Below are positions 1 to 11,300 of a stretch of 64,000 nucleotides of DNA, one piece after another. The notes below the pieces were generated by a model. It saw only the letters and a program-made list of their open reading frames with translations. It made no database searches and was not told the DNA's origin. The position numbers and the translations under genes are program-made. How positions within the stretch are numbered: position 1 is the stretch's first letter; the number at the start of each line of letters is the position of its first letter. Source of the DNA: Pomacea canaliculata (lineage: Eukaryota > Mollusca > Gastropoda > Architaenioglossa > Ampullariidae); NCBI RefSeq assembly GCF_003073045.1, contig NC_037594.1, positions 32,436,338-32,500,337 of the forward strand. The letters run 5' to 3'.

Positions 1-81
1 ATGTGGCGTGGTTCTGGTTAGTCTAGATTAGAGGAAGCTTCCGATTCTCTCATAATCAATTTACCTTTTTTATCTTTGTAG
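1..81 (+). other. intron end upstream of the first visible ATP5ME exon
   Basis: The stretch ends in a T-rich tract and TAG acceptor at 79-81. Nothing else is seen in it. Confidence 0.6.
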
Positions 82-2049
82 TTTGGGCGATACACAGCAC
101 TTCTTGCAGGTTTCATGTATGGGGCCAGCAACCTAAGTAAGTATTGGCTAGTTATTTTACAATCACTGTTATATTGATAACTATTAAAAGAGAAACGAAT
201 ATTTTTGAATTGTAAGTAAACATTCAGTATTGTTATTCCTCCTGCCAACAAGAATGGTGCATTGTGTAAAGTAATGCAGAGATCATCTTAAGCACCCTTT
301 CTGTTTTCTACTTAAGGCTACTTAGGGTGAGAAAGAATGGTTCAAGTCATGGAGGAGGGGTATGATCACATGCAGTGGCAGCTATCCTAGGGGTCATGTT
401 TTAGTAATTGATTGCATCCATCTAAGCTGACAAGTATTCTCACCATCCTCCTCAGGCTAAACCATTCTTTCCTGCCCAACAAGTTTGATCTTTAAAGCAA
501 ACAATTTTAGCCAGATAGTTTGAAGCCTGCATAGATCGGCATCTATCAGGCAATGAAAACTAATCCAAAATATTTTTAAAAAATATAAACAGCTTGTTAA
601 GGCAAGTTAGGTGTGATTGAATAGATAACTAGATATTTTACTATAAGATAAGACTTTATTTATCCCAGAGGGCAATTCTGTTGCAGCTCAATTAAAATTC
701 ATACACAATTGCATGCACAAAACTATTCATGCCTCATTCAATTTAATAGTCACTATAAGTGACTATTAAAAGAACTTTGGGCCTCGTTCACCATTTGAGA
801 ACCTGAGTAGGATTCAGCATCTCAGTTTGTGAAATAAGCTTTTTTCTGTATTATACTTTATTTTTACACCTTGAAGATGTTGGTTTTATTTAGGAACTAG
901 AGACTTTCAAAATTATGTACTTCGTGCACACACTTGCTTGTTAAAACAGAAAGACTAACAAGAAAGGAAGAGAAAATTCAGGAACATGAGAACAAATTGC
1001 GGGCTATACGCAATGCAAAGCATCAGGCAGAGAAGGAGAAGCTTGCTAAACGTAAGAACTTTTATGTTTATGTAGTTCTTATCAGAGCATCTGGTTGTTG
1101 AACATCTGAAAGGATTTGTTTGCGTTTTATTTATTTCTTACCTGGGGACTTTTATTTCCATAAGCTTTATTGTTTAGTGACTAAATATAATATACAAACA
1201 TTAAGTATTCAACAATGTGTAAAGTATATCAGTTCCTAAAACACTCAGATGATGTAATACTTTTAAAATAGTATATGCTAAAAAAGGTGGGGCCTGAAGA
1301 CTGATAAATATAAATATCAAGCAATGATCAACAGATATGGGCTGCACCCTACTGGTCATTGCATAAAAAAATATGCAAACTGTTTTACCCCTTGAATCTG
1401 TTCACTTTTTTTTTATTTTTTATATGCCTTCACATGTGTATGTGCCTCAACTGGTTCTGATTTTCTCAATTATGACTTGTTTGATCAGTTTTAACAGTGT
1501 AGGGTAGGAAACTGCATACAAGGGCTTGCGAAACATATAAATCATAGAGAAATTCTGATCACATAAACAGCATTTGCACTGGGGTCTGAAAATGTAAATA
1601 ATTTGTTGTCAAGAGAATATGGAAACGTAAAAGGTCAATGTCATTAAGACCTTCTGTAATAAACCAGGCATGAACAGTGACATTTCATGTTAATGATCAA
1701 ACATCAGTGACATACTTTCCTATATGCAGAAACATTATATCAGGGATGAAAATTTTGATATTAATTAACAGATGCATTGCTGGGTTCTTCTACTGATTAA
1801 GACCGCCAATATTTTTATTGGAAGATGGTTGGGGATAAAAACAACAATTTTAACTGGGGCTCTGAAATTACATTCCTTTTTGTGATGGGGTAAACCCTGC
1901 TGCATATAAATGTTGCCTAAAATGTAAAAATTGGTATATTACAGCCTATACAAAGTGAAAATGTTTTTATAGTTTGATTGTGGAAATTTGTTTCATTTTC
2001 AGTTGAAATGGATGCACTGGGCCGAGAAGTTGGAGTTTTACCAAAATAG
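82..2049 (+). CDS. ATP5ME: ATP synthase subunit e, mitochondrial (3' part; first exon outside window)
   Basis: Three exons are visible: 82-136, 950-1051 and 2003-2049 (stop TAG 2047-2049). Joined, they give 67 residues in one frame. The segment beginning FGRYTALLAGFMYGASN matches the single membrane helix of subunit e, including the glycine-containing face used for dimerisation of F1Fo ATP synthase in the inner mitochondrial membrane. It is followed by a charged helix rich in Lys, Glu and Gln and ends in GVLPK. Known animal subunit e is about 70-80 residues, so only some 12 N-terminal residues should lie upstream of position 1. Acceptors TAG, CAG and CAG and donors GTAAGT and GTAAGA are all canonical. 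The family is short and diverged, but the helix motif and the three-exon frame continuity make the call secure. Confidence 0.88.
325..478. repeat. imperfect inverted repeat (possible MITE or hairpin) in ATP5ME intron
   Basis: The left arm around 329-360 contains GAAAGAATGGTT followed by a GGAGGAG block. The right arm around 443-475 carries the reverse complement, AACCATTCTTTC, preceded by CTCCTC. The arms are about 35 bases with several mismatches, and about 80 bases lie between them. No convincing target-site duplication is visible, so it may be a small non-autonomous DNA element or a chance hairpin. Confidence 0.4.
643..690 (-). repeat. LINE/SINE 3'-tail relic
   Basis: Read on the minus strand, this carries TTGCCCTCTGGGATAAATAA followed by AGTCTTATCTTA. 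The same tail is seen on the plus strand near 14926 and, more diverged, near 18165. This form of tail is typical of the 3' ends of CR1/Rex-Babar-like LINEs and the SINEs that use them; the family assignment is inference. Confidence 0.5.
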
Positions 2050-3336
2050 TTCCATTATTTTTCATCTTCAGAAGGACAGAATATAGTATCAAAGTACAGT
2101 GACATTGCAATTGTCCAGTTACTGGAGTGGGGGGGAAAAAACATAATAGTTGATAAATTAGTTGCTTGGAAATAAATTTTGAAATTTGTTTTTTTAAAAC
2201 AAATGTGGGCTGTGATTGGATTATTTCATGCTGACTATGAATGTTTCAATCAAAAATTTTACATCAGTCCCTCTGACAACCAACTGTTTTTGCTGGATTG
2301 TAATGCACCAAAAGATGACCACCATATTTCATTGCCACATCATAATCCAATATCAGTTAATACATCAGTCACAAAACCATTTTTTAAAAGACAGCAACCT
2401 TTGGCATCAAGGGGCAAAGTGAAAACATGCTGGTTAGCTGCCAACTGCTGAAAATTGTGACGATTTGTCTTAGCTTTGTTCATGGTCAACACACTGTGTA
2501 TGCTGCTGCTGTCTTTTACGCAGTATCTTGATGCACACATTTTCCTCCTTTTCTATCTTCTGTTAAACTCTTATGTTTCAAGCATGTCTGGACATGGACA
2601 ATTTTGGAGAATTATGCATGCATGTGATCTCAACCTCTAACCAAAGGTAGACCACTTTTGGTTTGATGTCGGCTGCTAAAGGCATAGCATTCTTCACCCA
2701 ACCATGACAGTTCATACAATTACAAAAATTATTCTAGACGTTGCTGTGTACCTCAGTCTACAGTTCAGGCCTACAAATGGATTTCCAAAGGATAAGCAAG
2801 TGAAAATGCTTTGGTTGGTAAAACTAGTTTGGGTTTATGAGTTTATTTGTGCAAGTCCATCTAGTGTATATACACTTTGCAAATGCCATGAACTTCTGTC
2901 AGGAAGTATGTGTAATAAATAGTTGTGTTACTTATTTTGTTATGTAGTCTAATGTAAATCCTTGAAGAGTTGTGCATCTCCCAGAGGCTTTCAGTGCACA
3001 TTTTCTGTTAAATAAGTAACCTCCAATAGATAAGCTGCCCCAGAAGAGTTTTAAGGACCTTAAGTGTATCATGCTCTACTTTTCTAAGACTGATTTTGTA
3101 TCCAGATGGTGTATTGATCTGTATATTTACTCACAAGTTTTCTCCCTGGCCACACTGTTACACTGAATTAAGCTTTTTCTTCAAGAATTTCAAGCAACTC
3201 ATCTGGACTCTAGTCTTTAAGGAGTTTAATCTTTTACAACAAACTTTGACAAAAACACAATCAGCAAATCGGAAGTACTAATTCAATTTCCTTGAATAGT
3301 TTGGGCACATGGGTAGAGTGAATGAAAATCTACAAA
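2050..3336. other. gene-free stretch: ATP5ME 3'UTR and spacer
   Basis: Candidate plus-strand poly(A) signals AATAAA lie near 2171 and 2914, so the ATP5ME 3'UTR may be about 130 or 870 bases. The short open frames here (for example 2179-2451) show no family resemblance or splice context. The remainder is AT-rich spacer. Confidence 0.5.
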
Positions 3337-3342
3337 TTTATT
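3337..3342 (-). terminator. candidate poly(A) signal of phosphoglycerate mutase
   Basis: Minus-strand AATAAA about 660 bases beyond the PGAM stop. It is the first perfect hexamer met in that direction, but no cleavage site can be proven from sequence. Confidence 0.35.
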
Positions 3343-3999
3343 AAGAAGCAATAATGAAAAAGGTGAAAAATAAAATTGAGTAGGGAGAAACGTCAATCAC
3401 TAAAAATGGTGAAACTGTGATAATGTTTTAGAAAGAAATAACTGATGTTATCACTCTATCTTGCTCGTCTTCCACAACAAGTGACTGGTCCGGATGTGAT
3501 GGCCTTGGCACTTCAAGAGGAAGTTGGACAAAACCAGAAGTTTTAGCATTAAACTGTTCATATCTAATGATTGTGAAAATTACATCATTCACAGAAACGT
3601 GTAAAGACAATAAATATTATAAGTATTCTATTACTGCATGATGAAACCTCTTTTGTCTCAGACAAAAAAAATAATTTAATTCATAGGAAACATTTGTAGA
3701 AAATAAAAGGTGGTTCTTAATTTAAATGAATAAAAAATAATGTACAAGGTAGAAGTGTCTCTTCACAAACAGTCCACAACATTACAAAACAGTGGCAATT
3801 ACATCGCCAATTCCAATGTACATGGAACACGGGTTCAATACATAACAGGTTTTCAAGTGCACACATTTCAAAGAAAATGCAATGTTTCAGCATCTAAATG
3901 TAAGCATAAAAAACAAACAATATACATTAATGGTGGAACAAAAAGATTACAGCTTCTGTGCATTAATCTCCAGAGAAAACTCTTCTGAACGAATGCCTC

Positions 4000-6871
4000 T
4001 TACTTAGCCTTTCCTTGGTTGGCCACCCTTTCTTGAGCAGCCTTCACCTCTTCCTCAGAAGCAAGATAATAATTCTTTACTGGTTTCAGATCTTTGTCTA
4101 GTTCATAAGCAAGGGGAATTCCTGAGAATAAAAAGACATTTTGACCAAAAAAATGAGCGTTTTTCTTGAAGATACACCAATCTTTTTGATTAGGATAGGA
4201 AAGTAATCAAGATATGCATTTACAGACTATTTTGGGTTTAGCAAATTAAATATTTATAAGCATTCATTTAAATGAAAAACTAAATAACTCATTAGCTTAT
4301 TCTCTTACCTGTGGGGATATTAAGCTCCATGATGTCACTGTCACTAATGTTGTCCAGATACTTCACTAAGGCGCGGAGGCTGTTGCCATGGGCAGCAACA
4401 ATAACCTTCTTACCGCTCTACATGTTTATAAAATGACCATAGCAAATATAAACCACCATAGTAAAAACTAATTTAATTCTAGAATGATTTATCTGGTGAA
4501 CGAAAATCTAAAATTTCTGACATTTCTCATATAGGGACCATGCTGGTCACAAAACTGAACATGCAAAATGTATAGCTACATAATTTAATTACCTAAAATT
4601 TATATAAATAACATAATTATTTATATAAAAATCTAAATACTGTAAAAGCCAATAATATTTTAATGATGTAAAGTGTACTGAGTTAACCCTATCAAATTCT
4701 GTGATGAGTTCCTCAATATTATTGTGCAGCATATTCACCTTGATTGCTGGAGCAATGCTATCAGTCCAGAATGGAAGAACACGTGCAACAGTGTCTTTCA
4801 GACATTCACAGGCAGGAATCATTCTAGGGTCAAGATCCTAATGCACATAAACAGGTTTTATGTCACTCTTATTTTCAGTATCAGTATGATAAAATACAAT
4901 TTAATCCCTGAAAAATCATCATAGCATGTTTTCCACAGCCTGTTATAGAAAGAACAGGGCTATTTAAATCTCAAAGCAGCAAAATCATGTAGTTTGTCAC
5001 CAATGAACTTTGCAGTTGTTCAACATACTTTGAACTGAAGTGGGAAGAAATGGCCAGATCATGATTTTGAAAGAGAGAAAAAAAACATCTCAGGAAACTA
5101 AAACATGAAATGCTAAAGAAAATTTCAAATGAAAAGTGAAAGAACTGAAATGCCTTGTTAATGATTTTCACACATGAACCCATATGACCAACTGATGAGT
5201 TCTGATGTCTAACACCACCATACCTACCATAAAAACCATACTGGCAAGGTAAAAGGTAAAGGTCATCCCCTAACCTTTTCAGTTTGCTGGGGGTGAGGTA
5301 TTATACAGACTTCACTTTTGTTGTGGCCAGCTTTACATGAGAGCAGAGCCCATCTCCTCTCCCTCATCGCCTTACCTTCTCCCACTCTGTGGTGTCAGAT
5401 ACCCATTCTCGCCAACTGGCTCAACTGGGGTAAGGTTGGTGCGCTAATCAGGCATTGAACCAAAGAGCTCTCAATTCAGATGCCAGCACTCTAGCCACTC
5501 AGCTATCCGCTTCTCAAAAACCATACATAACTGCTTCATAGGCAATTCATGATTTTAATAAAAGAGGCCAAACAGGAAATATCAAATGTATGCTCACCAC
5601 ATATCTGGGGTCATTACCAGACCATTCTTTGTCACTTGGGGTCAGTGCTGGAGGTGGTACATCATACGATCGTCTCCAGATCTGGTAACATCAAAAATCT
5701 GCTGAAGATGACTTAACTAAGAAATAAAAGTAGTCACCAGATTTCAACATTTGATTAAAATACTTAAGAAATAGTTACAATAAATGTAACATTTGACATG
5801 AATGCTAGGTAATAATTTATGGCATATAAACACAGAGCAAGGCATAAAGAAGCCTAGGCATATAGGAAAAAAGCATTCTGGATATTAAGGAATGGCTGAC
5901 AAAACAATAGGTGTTTAACAAAATCTAATGCTTCTCTTATTATAGAAAACTAATGAATTTTACTGCATTTATTCTTTTAGTGGCTAGAGTTTTCCTTAAA
6001 AATACAGTTTCATTAGTTTCTATATTTTCTTGACTGATAAACAGGAGCATATGCTCAACCAACTGTACACACATGCAGCAACAACAAAAATTATAAGCTA
6101 TCCTACAACCTTGACTTTTTCTTCCCCATGTCTGGCAGCTGTTTCTGCTTTATTAAGACCTTGTAGACCACCATAATGACGTTCATTCAGGCGCCAAGTT
6201 TTAATAACTGGAATCCAATGTAGATCAAGACCATCTTGTATTAGATAGAGGGTCTTTATGGCACGTGTTAGAACACTTGTAAAAGCCAAATCAAAAGTGA
6301 TTTTCCTCTTCTTGAGCAACTGAAGAAAAAACAAACTTCAGTTACTGGAAGTAAGACATCTTTACATGTACATGTAATTTTTTTTCAGAAGAAAAGTTTT
6401 GTGTGTGTAAAACATACAAAAGAAAGAGTTATATACGTGACATTGCACACACATACACACACAAGTGTAGACAATAAACGTAATTTAGAATAGCATGCTC
6501 TTTGATTTTTATAAAGTGGTCATGATGAATGGGTAAAAAGTGAAACTGGTCTATCTAACGCATAGATATAAACTAAATTAAAATAACCAACAAATAGAGC
6601 ATTGCGATAGTAAACATTTAAATGCACTTAATCTCTGAATCAGGTAATATGGAGGACGTGGCCAAGCCGTCAGTCGTCAGTCGCGTCATATAACGACCGG
6701 CAAGTGAGTACCTATCTATTTAACACAAAAGCTCCTTACTTCAACTGCATATTTTGCCTCGTTTATGCCAGTTTCCGACAAATCTGCATCGTGCCATCCA
6801 CAGAACAAGTTCTTCTGATTCCATTCACTTTCTCCATGCCGAACCAAAACCAAAGTGTACTTAGAAGACAT
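4000..6871 (-). CDS. PGAM: phosphoglycerate mutase, 2,3-bisphosphoglycerate-dependent (complete, 6 exons)
   Basis: Interconverts 3- and 2-phosphoglycerate in cytosolic glycolysis through a phosphohistidine. Exons in transcript order are 6871-6740, 6319-6110, 5681-5598, 4837-4739, 4417-4309 and 4121-4000, giving 251 residues, the usual family length. Visible motifs are [11 protein letters not shown] near the N-terminus (phosphorylated His), [19 protein letters not shown] (active-site Arg and Glu), [11 protein letters not shown], and [15 protein letters not shown] (second catalytic His). The start at 6871 (MSSKYT) fits the family; an in-frame ATG at 6904 would add 11 unrelated residues and is probably 5'UTR. 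The donor after exon 2 is a weak GTTGTA; the others are ordinary. A SINE sits in the intron between exons 3 and 4. The gene is head-to-head with the protrudin gene. Confidence 0.95.
5242..5515 (-). mobile_element. tRNA-derived SINE with perfect 11-bp target-site duplication
   Basis: On the minus strand the element opens with a tRNA-like head (A-box-like TAGCTGAGTGGCTAGAG, B-box-like GGTTCAATGCC) and ends in a short repeat made of TTACCTT. It is bracketed by AAAAACCATAC at 5231-5241 and again at 5516-5526, a perfect target duplication. A related copy in the opposite orientation lies at 9466-9711. It is inside a PGAM intron and does not disturb the splice sites. Confidence 0.85.
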
Positions 6872-6904
6872 GCCGATGGTTCCGAGGTGTGAGTGATGCT
6901 GCAC

Positions 6905-8298
6905 TACAAACTTCTTTTACCTACTGAGTACGTTCAACGACCTCCAGACGTTCCTGAGTCACGACCTTGCCCTTTTAAAGAGGGGAGGGAACTAGACATG
7001 CTTAGCGAAAGGTCAGAGAAATTGCATCCCTTTCATGGGAAAAAACATTTGCATCGATTTCCTCGTGAAACGTTGATTAATTTCCTTGATTTGATATTGT
7101 AACACTGGCTATGATTTCATATTCCACGAAGATCCCACTTAAGCCACATATGATCTACTTTATATACACGTACCTATCTAAAACGGGAGCCGGCCGAGTC
7201 GACCACACTTTATTAGTATCTTTCTCCACTACCTCATCTATTCATGTGATTCGATTACGAAGTAAACTAATTTTGATTTAGTTTCTTCTATTGGCATTGG
7301 TTGACCTGCCTAAGTCGATCTTTGATGCTTTCATAGTTTCTGTCTTTCTCTCTGTTATATAAATCAAAGTTCTCTGCAATTTAATTTTGTATGTCTTCGT
7401 CTTAAGCTTTTTATTCCATATGCACAGGTACATGAAACATAGATTAAGTCAAAGTACAGCACTTCGTTTTCAGACAAATTGTTCCATCGTTCTGTGAAAC
7501 ATCTGCACTATCAGTATGGTATGACTGGCAAGTAATTCCTCGCCTAACACAAAGAAAAGATAAAAGCGAAGAAAATCCTTCATTCTATGTAGGAAGAAAT
7601 AGCGATCAAGCCTTTGACAGGTGCCTGTGCGGTGCGTGACAAGGAAAGACAACCACAGCAAGGGTTCTACTTTTGAGTATTTTCCCTTTGTTTCACCGAG
7701 GTCGGAAATTTTCTCCAAAGGCCGCGCTCCAGCAGAAATAGGGTAGTGTATGCCTTTGAAAACATTTGAGATTATCGAAGCTAGTTTTACTATACATAAA
7801 AAATCTTGTATATGCGTTTTCTTACATTCAAAACTCGACAACCTTTAGCATTTTAATATTTAATATTTAAGCTTCCTTTTTCTCATCTGATCTCTTGTCC
7901 ATTCTTGGAGTAACATGCTAAACTTTGAGTGACTCATTTCGAAATTCGTGCAGGGGAATCGTGATATACTTTCTCGGTGTTAGTATTGCTATGCAGGAAA
8001 TAAATGCAAAGAAAGAAAAATTATACACTATCACAACTGCTTTCTTTCTTAGGGGTGTTTCTTATATAGTACCTGTGCTTACTAAAGTTGACATCCTATA
8101 GAGATGATAGCCTTAGTAACCAATAATACTGTTGCATTCAACCCATACAACATGAAACGCAACTTCACAATCAAATTCATTCAGATTATTTTCATTGTCA
8201 TTGTAATCATATAAAAAGGTTTGCCTAGTTGGTGCTATAAAGCTTATATCTTTTGAAGTCTAATGATGTGTAAATATGAAACTGCTAACATATTTCAG
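6905..8298. other. intergenic region between divergent PGAM and protrudin genes
   Basis: It should contain the PGAM promoter and the untranslated first exon of the protrudin gene, because the first protrudin coding exon starts at a splice acceptor (CAG 8296-8298). No donor could be assigned to that leader exon with confidence. The 123-codon minus-strand open frame at 7470-7841 resembles nothing known. Confidence 0.5.
6971..6981 (-). promoter_or_regulatory. candidate TATA-like element of phosphoglycerate mutase
   Basis: On the minus strand CTTTAAAAGG lies about 100 bases upstream of the PGAM start codon at 6871, next to a G-rich block. Position and sequence fit a TATA-type core promoter with a 5'UTR of roughly 70 bases, but this rests on one short motif. 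Confidence 0.3.
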
Positions 8299-8305
8299 GT
8301 CAGCA

Positions 8306-11300
8306 ATGGGCACAAGGCTGCAGACTAGATCAGAGAAAATGAGGAAAACACAGCGTGAACAGAAGGACAGAGACAGTGAAGTTGTTCTAGATCTAACTAG
8401 CTTTGTTACAGAAGTTGAGCACTTCTCTTCTCTCATTGAACCGTTTGCCTTTTTCTTCTATGCCATTGATGACATAAGGAGGTCAGTTTATTTTCTTCTC
8501 ATGTAACAAGACAGCGATTTATTTACAAATATTTATAAAAGGTTAAAATAACTTTATTGAAAAATTACTGTTTCTTTGTCTTACAACCTATTCAGAAATA
8601 TGTACATTATGAATGTGGGGGTGGAAAGGGGGCAATGAATTGTAAAGATCTTAAAAAAAGAAACAGTAGTATGTTTTGAAGTTTGATTGCAAGGAACAGA
8701 AGTAATAATTAATGGTAAGAGTGTTATTACTAATTATTACATTTTGTGTATTAAATTATGTAGGATACTTTACTGCAATGGCAGTGCCATTGAACTGGAA
8801 AAATCTCTGCTTGTTTAGAACCTGTGACAACATTGAACTTTTGTCTTTGTGGATCTTATTGAGTGTCATAGGAACAGTCTAATAATTTTGCCTGTGCCTT
8901 TGTGCAGATGGCGATTTCCCAATGCTACTATTGCATTTTGGGTTGTTGCCAACATTTGCTGTTTTGTTCTGACACAAGGTTTGTGACATGCTTTTTTGCA
9001 ACCTGAGATTGTAAGAAATATAGTATCTGTCACTTAAACCTGGCTTATTAAACCCGCTTGCCATTCCCTTTAAAACCATTTTAAGGAATGGTGATGAAAG
9101 ACTTGAAAATGCATGTAGCATCTAATCACATATTATCAATAAATAATATCAGTTAACATGCTTGCATTGTTATAGTAATGATATTTGTCATAGGTGCTGT
9201 TTTCATCCTGGTTTCCTGTTTGGTCATTGCTGTTGCAACTATTTGCCTCTGTCAACTGCACACTCGTGTTCTCGACAAGTATCTACCCAAAACCAAACAA
9301 GAGCATGTCCGAAATCAGGCTGAGGACTCCGATACTTTAGAGACCATACAAAACTTTCAATACAGGTTTACTTACAATGCATATTATTAATGTTATTAGC
9401 ATATTTTGAAAAATTGAAACTGATTTACACTTATGTAAATTGATGGTGATGGTGGTGATGATTGTGGGGAAACAGATACCCGAGTGGTTAGAGCACTGGC
9501 ATTTGAAGTGAGAAACACACCAGTTCAACACTCAAGTAGTGTAACAAACTCCCCAGTCAGCCCAGAAGCAGGAATGGGTATCTGATTCCATAGGGGGTTG
9601 GGAAAGGTAAAGCAGCAAGAGAGGAGATAGGCACCACCCTCACATACATCTGGCCCCTAACCCTCAATGACCTGAAAAGGATAGGAGATGACCTTTACCT
9701 TTTTTTACCTTAAATTGTGTACACATATTTCTTTATTGTTTATCTCCTTATTCATATTGTTAAAGTAATACCCAATAAATTTCTTCTTAGCTTGTTTCCA
9801 TTATGCAGTCGGAAACAGGTTTAGAAAATCTTGTGGATTAAATAAAGGACGCAAAATAAGGGAATTGACATAAAACACCAGTCTTGAAGTTCAGAATTGG
9901 AATAGATTCCTTAAATGCATGACACTTTTGTCACCACAACTGTATTTGCAATTTGAGTTGAGTTTTGAAAAAAGCCTTGCATTGTTTTTCTTTTTCTCCA
10001 GCTTGATTCAAATGCATGATTTTGTTGTGAAGAGCAATGAATATTTGACCTACTTCTATGCTGTTCTCAAGTGGGATGATACAGTTCCTGCCATAATGTG
10101 AGTAGCATGCATAAGATGTTTCATCAGAAATTATGTTCCTTCCTTTTCTGGCCATAAAATCTTTGGCTACTGAACACCTGGATATTTGTGTTGATGTTTT
10201 TTCTTCTCATCACAAGAAGTTAGAATCAGTGTTATATCAGGGATAACATACTTTTTCTTTTTTTTCAGTAAGAGAATGCCTTTTTTAATTATAATTTATA
10301 GATCAAATTTTTACTAGATAGTAGATCAGACTTTTACTAGTTTTACAAAGCTAATTTTTTGTTTTGCAACATACAAATTTGTAGAAATTCACATTAAAAC
10401 CATTGTAATATTTTTGTGCACACTGTTTCTGTTTCCAGTTACTACACAGAGGTATGTGTCTCGATGCTGTGTCTGGTTGTATTTCCTGTGAGGTGGAATT
10501 GTTTTCTCTTTTTCAACTGGTTTTTTCTCTGCCATCCAAATATGATAAAGTGTGAGTGGTTAGCTTACATTGTAGATTATTTTGTGGTTTTGTGTACACA
10601 CTGAGATCAGCCATTTTGAAATAATTTGTCAATTGAAATGGAAAATATAATTGCAGACTTTTCAAACTATTGATTACTCAAAATCCATTTAATTCTGCAT
10701 TTGAAGAATTCCTGGTATTGTAATATTATTGAAGATGGCTTTTTGATAATCTGTTTCTAGCAAACACCATGGTAGAAGGTACATCATATAACTTGAGTTA
10801 TTATATGCTGAATGTTAAGGAGAGAACTGGTCACAGCTTTAGCAGGCCCTAAAGATTAGCAGGTTAAATAAAAAAACATATTTCTTTGTTTTCAGCTGGC
10901 TATAAATGCTGGATGGATTTTGTTGAATCTTTTAACAAGTCAAAAGAGCAGAGTGGAAGCACCTTGTCAGCCAGCACAGCTCCAGCATCTACTACTTCAC
11001 AGCAGACTGTAGCTGCTGGGGACATCAGTTCTGCACAAACTGCACAACTTGTGAGTTATATGCTTTCTTGATAGCTTGGGTTTTTTTTCCTCCTACATTA
11101 TTTGCTTAATAATTGTTGCTGCTTATCATTTTTACAGTGTATCGGAATAGCTGCATGTTAACTTTTTTTGTGGATGTAAACTATTACAATATTGGTTTCA
11201 ATCTCTGAAACAAATATTTTAATGATGCAGCTGTAACAGGGAACCCTTAGGTCTGGTTGGCAGTTATGGAGAAAAAAGGAAAAGAGCATCAAGAGTTAAA

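Noticed and set aside
5450-5510. tRNA gene on the minus strand
   Set aside because: Only A- and B-box-like heads; no closed acceptor stem, and the sequence continues into a SINE body with a target duplication.
6871-6904. Upstream in-frame ATG for phosphoglycerate mutase
   Set aside because: It would add 11 residues ([11 protein letters not shown]) not found in the family; the downstream MSSKYT start gives the usual length.
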